From assembly GCA_019155205.2 (NCBI GenBank), contig JAHNZQ020000181.1, positions 1,686,662 through 1,750,661 on the forward strand: a stretch of DNA of 64,000 bases, written 5' to 3'. Shown piece after piece: positions 57,700 through 64,000 of this stretch; the stretch's first letter is position 1, and each line of letters opens with the position of its first letter. The DNA is from Gracilaria vermiculophylla (lineage: Eukaryota; Rhodophyta; Florideophyceae; Gracilariales; Gracilariaceae). The notes under the pieces were generated by a model. That model was not told the origin of the DNA, made no database searches, and saw nothing but the letters and a program-made list of their open reading frames with translations. The position numbers and the translations under genes are program-made.

Positions 57700-58245
57700 A
57701 TGGAAGCATTTGTTCGATCCCCGTTCTCGCTGTCCTCTTTTCGCCGCTCGGGTCCCTCAACATGCCCCAAACCGTTGAGTAATAGTCATCTGCGTACGGT
57801 CCCTACGGCTAGATCTCTTGATTCTTATCGAGAGGGCCGTCGTTTTCCAAACCAGGACTCATCCCGAAAGGCATCATTCTCTGAACAGTCAAGTCCGCCT
57901 GTGAAACAAAAGATGAGTCTGTTGAAAGCGCTCATGAAACTCAACGTGGCCTCTTCAGAAACATGTGAACTTCTCATTCGAAGTGGACGTGTACGAGTGA
58001 ATGGAGAAACGGTCACCGAATACAAGACGCGCATTGATGGATTCGAGGATGCGTTGTGGATCAGTGGCACTGATTACGGAACGGTGCATGATGGCCAACC
58101 TGTTACATTTTCTGATTCTGATCTTGAGCCTAGGTCTCACAAAGATTTCAGAGCATCGATTCCCGAAGAAGGCCTAGACAGAAAATTCAGCCGTCGTATT
58201 GATGGAGGATTTTATTCCAGAAAGAGATATCTCGGGGGCAAGTAA
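57700..58245 (+). CDS. S4-domain RNA-binding protein, probably organellar
   Basis: 181 codons from the ATG at 57700 (context AGCATGG); an in-frame ATG at 57466 would add 78 Ser-rich residues. Residues 1-65 are Ser/Arg/Pro-rich, a likely transit peptide. An S4 domain follows at about 72-135: SLLKALMKLNVASSETCELL, IRSGRVRVNGETV, then the strand WISGTDYGTVHDGQPVTF. S4 domains bind structured RNA in ribosomal protein S4, RsuA-type pseudouridine synthases and tyrosyl-tRNA synthetase. No synthase domain follows, so this is a stand-alone S4 protein with a basic tail (RKFSRRIDGGFYSRKRYLGG). A role in organelle ribosome or tRNA metabolism is inference. Confidence 0.75.
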   Translation: MEAFVRSPFSLSSFRRSGPSTCPKPLSNSHLRTVPTARSLDSYREGRRFPNQDSSRKASFSEQSSPPVKQKMSLLKALMKLNVASSETCELLIRSGRVRVNGETVTEYKTRIDGFEDALWISGTDYGTVHDGQPVTFSDSDLEPRSHKDFRASIPEEGLDRKFSRRIDGGFYSRKRYLGGK

Positions 58246-59105
58246 TTGCACACCCCGCCCTTTCGGGTGGATTCCCATTTGTTTACTTTGTTTCTCTAGG
58301 TTGAACTGACTACTGCTCATTTTTTGGTAACCATTTGTATGGTTCACGGTTCTTCTTGGCGTCTCACAACACAAATGGATGTCAGAAGAAATTCAGTGTC
58401 AAACCGTGTTTATTGCAAGACATTTTTACCCTTTCTTTCGGCAATCAATGTGAAACCGCTTTTGTGCTTCTTCGGAAAGTGTTATCATATACTGCGCACT
58501 GTGACGCCCTAGAATACCCACCTTTCCGTTATTTTCTATTATTTCCCTCTCGCACTAGTGTGAGGAAGTGTTTCATCGACATATTCACTATTTGACGACG
58601 ACGATGACAGGCTGCTCGATCGCGCGACAAACGTGGAAGATATATAGAAAACCATGGTAATGGGTATGAGATTCCAAGGCACAGAGATGTAATTGCTGTG
58701 ACGATAAAAAGGCTAGCTCTAAGGAAGAGGCGAAATAGGAACCCAGCCATAGACAGCCCGTTGACCAGCGGAAGCTGGGTTGTGAAGAATGGCAGAGAAC
58801 GCTGAAAGCGTGTGTGGATGGCATCGGTAGTCGAGCAAAGATGCCAATTGCAGATGAGTTTGAGGCCGATTCCCAATCACTCGTAAAGCAAAAGAATACC
58901 ATGAAGATTACTGCATTACTTCCATTCTAAAGTTGCTTTAGTATTTTATCTTGGAAAATAAGCTTATATTTGTTTCACACGTGCATCTCTTCGGGCCTGG
59001 CCCAACCGAGGCGTGAGGATTGGGACATGGACCGAGTGGATATTCAAATTGATATTTCAAAGCCATGAGAAAGCAAGGGGTCTCTATCAACAATGTCCAT
59101 CCCGA
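58246..59105. other. Intergenic region; no gene recognised
   Basis: 860 bp, AT-moderate, with a 115-codon minus-strand frame (58876-58529) rich in hydrophobic residues but lacking a recognisable fold or good start. It holds the S4 gene 3' UTR and the promoter of the GT25 gene. Confidence 0.45.
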
Positions 59106-60110
59106 ATGAGAGGTCTTTCATGCCCAAAGCTAAGGAAGAACGGTATTTTCGAAACGAAAATCGTTGGCTTTCAATACAGAACGCGATTCGCGAAGCATCC
59201 GTGGGAAATGAAGCATCGATATGTTTCACGTAAGCAACTCAGACCATGGACAAGATTCTCCGCTTGGAAATTTAGATGTTTGATGTGGGTTATTTTTTCG
59301 TTAGTCTTGCCGCCCGGTTTGGCTGGTTACACAGGCCGTGATTTGGGTAGAGAACACGACAGACTAGACGCTATATATGTCATAGGCATGCGGCATTGTG
59401 AGCAACGTTGGAAACATATCAAAACCTGGGCTCTACGAGAAAACATTGATGTGACCCCACTTTACGCCACGCGATTCGATGAGATTGATCTATACAACCC
59501 TCCTATTCCTATCGTCAGTGTGCCGCAAAACGACGTGGTTTCTGCAGGCCAAGTAGCCTGCACATATTCCCACATTCGAGCATGGCGCGATGCTTTCCGT
59601 AAGAACTACACCCAAGTAATTGTCATGGAAGATGATGTTCATTTGACACGATCACTCATCAAAAGACTTCCAAGAGTTTTAGGTGATGCACATATGGGTT
59701 CAATTCAACGAAATAACATGCACTGGCACTTCATTTTTCTAAGATTTCATCCGACCAGCGCACTAGTCTCTCGTGAAAAATGGTTCGGGTCTCTGACGAG
59801 AGCGGCACCTGGTTGGGGTTCAGCCGCTTACATTCTGTCTGGATCCGGAATTCGCTTCTTGCTGACGCGAATAACATCATACTCATTTCCTCTAGATGTG
59901 CAGCTTGAGAGATTCCAGCGCGGAAAAGACACAATGAATTCTGAATTCGTTGTTCTCGACGCTTGCATCAAGTTCAAAGACGGCAAATCGTCTCCTGGAT
60001 GCCCAGAAAACGTAAGAGAGCTCCCAAACGAGTTGCGGGGCAACTGTGTGTTTCACGGAAGTCAATTAGGCAGCCGAGTCCAAGGCAGAGAGATGCCGGG
60101 CAGCACGTAA
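59106..60110 (+). CDS. GT25-family glycosyltransferase, type II membrane protein
   Basis: 334 codons from the ATG at 59106; the open frame upstream starts only with GTG, and a second ATG at 59208 is possible. A membrane anchor at 58-73 (CLMWVIFSLVLPPGLAG) makes it a Golgi/ER type II protein. The lumenal domain has LDAIYVIGMRHCEQRW (87-102), SAGQVACTYSHIRAW (146-160), the metal-binding EDD at 175-177 (VIVMEDDVHL) and GWGSAAYILSGSGIRFLL, in GT25 order. GT25 contains LPS beta-galactosyltransferases and collagen galactosyltransferases. The sugar and acceptor here are unknown; cell-wall or glycoprotein synthesis is an inference. Confidence 0.8.
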   Translation: MRGLSCPKLRKNGIFETKIVGFQYRTRFAKHPWEMKHRYVSRKQLRPWTRFSAWKFRCLMWVIFSLVLPPGLAGYTGRDLGREHDRLDAIYVIGMRHCEQRWKHIKTWALRENIDVTPLYATRFDEIDLYNPPIPIVSVPQNDVVSAGQVACTYSHIRAWRDAFRKNYTQVIVMEDDVHLTRSLIKRLPRVLGDAHMGSIQRNNMHWHFIFLRFHPTSALVSREKWFGSLTRAAPGWGSAAYILSGSGIRFLLTRITSYSFPLDVQLERFQRGKDTMNSEFVVLDACIKFKDGKSSPGCPENVRELPNELRGNCVFHGSQLGSRVQGREMPGST

Positions 60111-60191
60111 GCATCTCGAATCCTCGCGTAAATAATCCAGATTTCTTAGTGTTGGGGTTTCAGACATCTCCAGCCTCCTGCAAAATATCCA

Positions 60192-61076
60192 TCATCCACC
60201 CCCTGAAATTACTCTCACGTACTCTGCGGCTCTCTTCTGAGATTGCGTTAAGCATGATTTGTAAAGCTCCTCAGAGAAATTATGACCTCCCGGTTTGAGA
60301 ATACCCCTAAGGACCCCAGAAGGTCTGAGAACGAAAGTCACTCGTGAGGCACATACCTTTTCCTCCTCAGCTGAAGGATCTATGAGAGCTTTCTCGCAAA
60401 ATATTTGGAATGACACAGTCAATGGGTAGCTATCCATTTCCAGAGACTCTGTTCTTTCTGTCGACACGATAGCGACAGCAGATTCGTTTTCTTCCGCTGT
60501 CTCATTTCCTTGGATCTTCATTAAATCATTTTCGTCTCCATTTTCAAATCCATTGGCTTGCTCATCTGTTAATCTCACAGAAGGTAGGCGGACGTCACGA
60601 AGAGCGGCAACCGCGGCGAGGACGACCGAATCTTCAAGATTTCCATCATGGTCAATGCAGTAAACAGTCAAGCATATGTTCCAGACGAGTTTCCCGGGCT
60701 CAACGCAATATTTAGACAAATCTATATGCGGGCTAATGAGGGTGCGAAGAAATTCGGTCAGCACAAGTGCGTCCTCCGTGCGGACATTTCTGGATTCACT
60801 GCAGCTGGTCGAGAGAAGCTCGACAGATATATTAACTATCCCCTTGTCAGGATTTGCGTGATCTGGCCTCACCAAAGTTGCGGCCACCCCTGCAAGTACC
60901 GTAGTGCTTCCCATCCTCACAAGAGCCGATCCTACGGCAGTGTTGATAGAACTTGTTGTCAATTTAAAAACTCGTGCAGTAGTGAGAGCCCTACCATCAG
61001 GACGAACGTCCTTATCGATGAATCTCTTAAGATATTCTCGAAGATGTATCTTACGATAAGCCTCCTCGTTGATCAT
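60192..61076 (-). CDS. RRP43: Exosome core subunit Rrp43/EXOSC8 (RNase PH-like)
   Basis: 294 codons from the ATG at 61076; the frame upstream has no ATG. It is one of six RNase PH-like ring proteins of the RNA exosome, which trims rRNA and degrades RNA. The N-terminus EYLKRFIDKDVRPDGRAL, GSALVRMGSTTVLAGVAATL, the CVEPGKLVWNICLTVYCIDHDGN block and VLRGILKPGGHNFSEELY match EXOSC8/Rrp43 better than Rrp42 or Rrp45. Catalytic phosphorolysis residues are absent, as in all eukaryotic ring subunits. An acidic insert (ENGDENDLMKIQGNETAEEN) interrupts the second half. It is convergent with the GT25 gene, with 81 bp between stops. Confidence 0.85.
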   Translation of the reverse strand: MINEEAYRKIHLREYLKRFIDKDVRPDGRALTTARVFKLTTSSINTAVGSALVRMGSTTVLAGVAATLVRPDHANPDKGIVNISVELLSTSCSESRNVRTEDALVLTEFLRTLISPHIDLSKYCVEPGKLVWNICLTVYCIDHDGNLEDSVVLAAVAALRDVRLPSVRLTDEQANGFENGDENDLMKIQGNETAEENESAVAIVSTERTESLEMDSYPLTVSFQIFCEKALIDPSAEEEKVCASRVTFVLRPSGVLRGILKPGGHNFSEELYKSCLTQSQKRAAEYVRVISGGG

Positions 61077-61673
61077 CGGAGTACGGTGCACGTTTTGCAA
61101 AACGGAAACGACAGCGATCTACTACGGGAAGAAAGGCTTCCATGAAACCTCATGAGCGCCGACAAAGCCCGCCTGTAAGGATGTTTACGAGGTGCACGTA
61201 ATTTTTTACTTGAGGGTTTCGAGGGCCATTTCATAAAAAAGTGCGAATTAAGGAGTTGTGATTCACATGTATTCAAAATGGAGAGAACTCATTTGAATCT
61301 GTTCATTCTTCTCTTTCGCCCCGCATCCCGCTTCGCAATGTTGTGGCTCTTCATTGGCATCTCTCTTTCTCTCTTTCTCTCTCTCCATCATTTCATAGAT
61401 ATTGGCATACGCATTCCAGATCTTTGATTTAAATCACAAAAAGACCTTCAGGCTTGGCCCCCAGTCATGGAAGGCATCGCCGAAATTGCTGCCGTGTTCT
61501 TTGGAGACTGTCAATGAAATCTTCTCCTCCTCAGACATGTTTGTTGTAATTTATTCGATACAGCCTACAAATACATGAAGGATACATGCCCCTACCCAGA
61601 AGGAGAACGTTGAGCCTTTCCTGGCACTCAGTAGCAGTCTTCATTGAATATTGTTCAGCGCTGCAAATAGGTT
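61077..61673. other. Intergenic region with a CT microsatellite
   Basis: 597 bp between two minus-strand genes. A TCTCTTTC-type simple repeat lies at about 61360-61386. It holds the Rrp43 promoter and the 3' UTR of the A34-like gene. Confidence 0.5.
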
Positions 61674-62341
61674 CTAATCGTTTACTTCCAAAGTTTTGGC
61701 TTCTGTGCTATGTTCTTCCGGGAGTACTTTCCCTAGGGGATGATACTTTAGTTTGAGGCCTGTCTTTTTTTCAGGATAAACTCTTGCGTTTGGTTTCTGA
61801 TCACCCAAACTGGATATGTTCATCTGAAACGTGACTGTCAGAAACCTGGAGAATCGTTTGCCTGACGAAAATTGTTGCAGCAAAGAAAGCCAGCCCTTGT
61901 CAGTCCTTGTCTTCTGTGGCGCGAAAATTGACTAGGTAAGACTCAACTTTGGAAATACGTACCCACTTGCATGCGAGATACCCCATCTTTGTCTTCTGTG
62001 ACGAAAACCGGGCGTACTTGCTTACATCTCTTTGTCCCACAATCCCTGACGACGTAGCTGCCTTGGTAAACGGCCATCTTCTTGTCAATCACGTTGTCTG
62101 CAACGGAAATTTTAAATTTAGAACCTTCCAGAGCGCCTCTAAGCCTAGTATGTCGTGGTACCCGGAAAAGAATGAGTTCCGTGTCATCATTGTGGAGCTC
62201 TTCGGCTGATACATTCCGCAGCGCTTTCATGGGCGCGGGGTGAAGTTCGTCTGGTTCTCTTTTCGTGACTGTATCCTTGGTTTCTTCATCTGACGAGTCA
62301 TCGAATTCTTCGTCCCGTAACCCAGCCTCACTTTCCTCCAT
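61674..62341 (-). CDS. Probable RNA polymerase I subunit RPA34-like protein, two exons
   Basis: Exon 1 runs from 62341 to about 61967; exon 2 runs from about 61913 to 61674. Together they give about 204 residues. Exon 1 has an acidic start (EESEAGLRDEEFDDSSDEE), then DDTELILFRVPRHTRL, the A34/PAF49 opening strand, and beta strands to VRPVFVTEDKDGVSRM. Exon 2 has KGWLSLLQQFSSGKRFSRFL and GLKLKYHPLGK, resembling the C-terminal RPA34 signature. The only frame-preserving join I found is a GTGGGT donor and CACAG acceptor with a 53-bp intron; the better-looking GTACGT donor 4 bp later breaks the frame. RPA34 stabilises initiating and elongating Pol I with A49. The family call is moderate. Confidence 0.5.
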
Positions 62342-62737
62342 TTCTCTGTCACCAATTGTTACTTTTGCCCAGTCGAAAAGGTGGCAAAGTGCTGGGCTGC
62401 CTTAGTTGATGAGATCGATTACATGCATGTCGAGCGCCAGGAGCGCGGTCTCAGAGCTAGCGGTCCATTACGAGCACCTTTGATCCGTAATAATTTTAAC
62501 TTTGTTTTTTGGAGAGAACCTGCTCCTCTGCAGTACTAATACAAGGTCCTCGTAAAGTATACGGAACCCAAACTTGGCGGGTACGGTTTGCCTGTGTGCC
62601 ACAACTCGCTTGAACGATTTAGCCAAGTATCAGCTTGCTCGTTCCACCCGGTTTCAATTTCATCAACGCAGGGCTGGGACTTTGGCAAAGCAAGACCATC
62701 GTTCCAGGAACAGCTGGAACAGGAACTGTAGCACAAA
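62342..62737. promoter_or_regulatory. Divergent promoter region (A34-like / histone deacetylase)
   Basis: 396 bp between two divergent start codons. AT-rich block at 62490-62515. No TATA box was identified. Confidence 0.45.
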
Positions 62738-64000
62738 ATGACAAAGAAACGTATATCGTATTTCATGGACAACGATATTGGCGGGTTTTACTATGGCCAG
62801 CACCATCCTATGAAACCACATAGATTAAGCATAACACACAACCTAACACTAGCTTATGGTAAGTTGCGTCCGCAAGATGCACGATTTTCTTGTCCCACAT
62901 CGAGCGAAAGATTCTGACTATTGAGGCATGAAATTCCTCTTCAACGAATACACGTCACGTCCTCCATGAGTAGGACTCTATCGAAAGATGGTAAGATCGA
63001 TTTCATTCGAACTCTAAGAAATCTGCGCGTTTGATAACAAACGTTTCTGACTCTCGTGTTGCATCTCTCCAAACAGGACGTATATCGACCGAGACTTGCA
63101 ACTCCCGATGAATTCCGGCAATTCCATGCCGCAGACTACATCGATTTCTTGCAAAGGGTGACTCCAGATAATTGCCAGGAGTTCACCAAGCAACTTACAA
63201 AGTTCAACGTTGGAAGATCTGGAGGCGACTGTCCTCTTTTTGACGGTTTGTTTGAATTCTGTCAATTGTATACCGGCGGAAGTATCGATGGAGCTCGAAA
63301 GCTTATGTCCGGAACCTCTGATATTGCTATTAACTGGGCTGGAGGATTGCACCATGCTAAGAAATCAGAAGCCTCAGGATTTTGCTACACTAATGACATA
63401 GTTCTCGCAATTCTGGAGTTGCTTAAATTCTATCCGCGAGTTCTGTACATCGATATTGATGTTCATCACGGAGATGGTGTCGAGGAAGCTTTCTATGTCA
63501 CGGACCGTGTAATGACTGTGTCCTTTCACAAGTTTGGTGACATGTTCTTCCCTGGTACTGGAGATGTATGGGACAAAGGTTCTGGCGCTGGGGAATATTA
63601 TGCTGTCAATTTTCCTCTCAAGGATGGGATTGACGATGATAATTACGGAAGGGTCTTTGAACCTATTATTCAAAAGGTTGTGGAAATGTTCAGACCCTCA
63701 GCAGTTGTGCTACAATGTGGAGCAGACTCCCTAGCCCATGATCGATTAGGGTGCTTTAATCTCACTATCAAGGGCCATGGAAAGTGTGTGCAGTTTGTCA
63801 AGAGTTTCAATATCCCCACATTAGTCTTAGGAGGTGGTGGCTATAATATTCGAAGCGTGGCACGATGTTGGGCTTACGAAACAGCTTTGTTGTTGGACAC
63901 TGCAGTGGATGACATAATTCCATTTAATGATTATTGGCAATACTTTGAACCAGACCACAGGCTCCATTTTGCGAAGAATACGGATATGGTTGATCAGAAT
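62738..64000 (+). CDS. Class I histone deacetylase (Rpd3/HDAC1-like), partial at window end
   Basis: Exons 62738-62858, 62974-62990 (17 nt) and 63077 to the window end; introns of 115 and 86 bp with GTAAGT/TAG and GTAAGA/CAG ends. Splicing gives [20 protein letters not shown], the join [17 protein letters not shown], and the deacetylase core. Catalytic features are intact: [17 protein letters not shown] (His-His dyad), [11 protein letters not shown] (zinc Asp and His), [17 protein letters not shown] (zinc Asp) and [18 protein letters not shown] (Tyr). It removes acetyl groups from histone tails in Sin3/NuRD-type complexes. About 354 residues are present; the disordered C-terminus lies beyond the window. 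It may work with the Ssn6-like corepressor. Confidence 0.95.
62974..62990 (+). other. 17-nt microexon of the histone deacetylase gene
   Basis: The exon GACTCTATCGAAAGATG is flanked by TAG and GTAAGA. With one base from exon 1 it encodes GLYRKM, exactly the residues expected between HNL...AYG and DVYRPR in class I deacetylases. Without it the frame shifts. Confidence 0.9.

Noticed and set aside
58529..58876. 115-codon hydrophobic minus-strand frame
   Set aside because: No recognisable protein features beyond a hydrophobic stretch, and no flanking support.
1..64000. tRNA, rRNA, snRNA and CRISPR features
   Set aside because: Scanning by eye for GTTCGANNC boxes and other hallmarks gave only isolated matches without paired stems (for example near 4375 and 42108). 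No regularly spaced repeats were seen. A tRNA or covariance-model scan would settle it.

Overview
This 64 kb window reads as nuclear DNA of a photosynthetic eukaryote, most likely a multicellular (florideophyte-type) red alga. The pointers are: mostly intronless, compact genes with three clear exceptions; an APS kinase and a Golgi-type carbohydrate sulfotransferase, as expected where sulfated galactans are made; an inositol-phosphoceramide-type GT8 glycosyltransferase; several proteins with plastid-like transit peptides; and core eukaryotic nuclear machinery. The species is an inference; no rRNA or plastid marker is present to prove it.

Left end (1-7 kb): retroelement remains. The window opens inside the last 58 codons of a Ty3/gypsy polyprotein ending in a chromodomain. 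A 1.7 kb spacer with only antisense ORFs, a polypurine tract and a 553-bp LTR (partly tandemly duplicated) follow. A second LTR of the same family is split by a third one inserted in reverse, with traces of target-site duplications at both levels. 3.8-7.3 kb holds decayed repeats and no convincing gene.

7-31 kb: GC-rich genes in sharp GC islands. Here lie an unknown beta-propeller/coiled-coil protein, a plastid membrane protein of unknown function, the IPUT1-like GT8 enzyme, a Cyc8/Ssn6 corepressor, a secreted acidic protein, a short protein O-mannosyltransferase with one intron, APS kinase with a TATA box, an ankyrin-MYND protein, and a small plastid-targeted protein.

32-51 kb: a MAPK-like kinase with an unusual activation loop, Arp8 (INO80 complex), an insulin-degrading-enzyme-type metalloprotease, the complex I NDUFA9 subunit, a carbohydrate sulfotransferase, a protein with a possible KA1-like C-terminus, a plastid EamA-type transporter, and splicing factor Prp17. 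A 78-nt uninterrupted G run lies upstream of the KA1-like gene.

52-64 kb: RNA polymerase I largest subunit, an S4 RNA-binding protein, a GT25 glycosyltransferase, exosome subunit Rrp43, a probable two-exon Pol I subunit RPA34 homologue, and the 5' part of a class I histone deacetylase with a 17-nt microexon (cut by the window end). Pol I, its A34-like subunit and the rRNA-processing exosome therefore sit within 11 kb.

Architecture: genes are often in convergent pairs with almost no spacer (stop codons 2 bp apart at 43.17 kb; three other pairs 81-82 bp apart) and in divergent pairs sharing 0.35-0.6 kb. Many start codons follow a C-rich leader. No tRNA, rRNA, CRISPR array or prokaryote-style operon was recognised.
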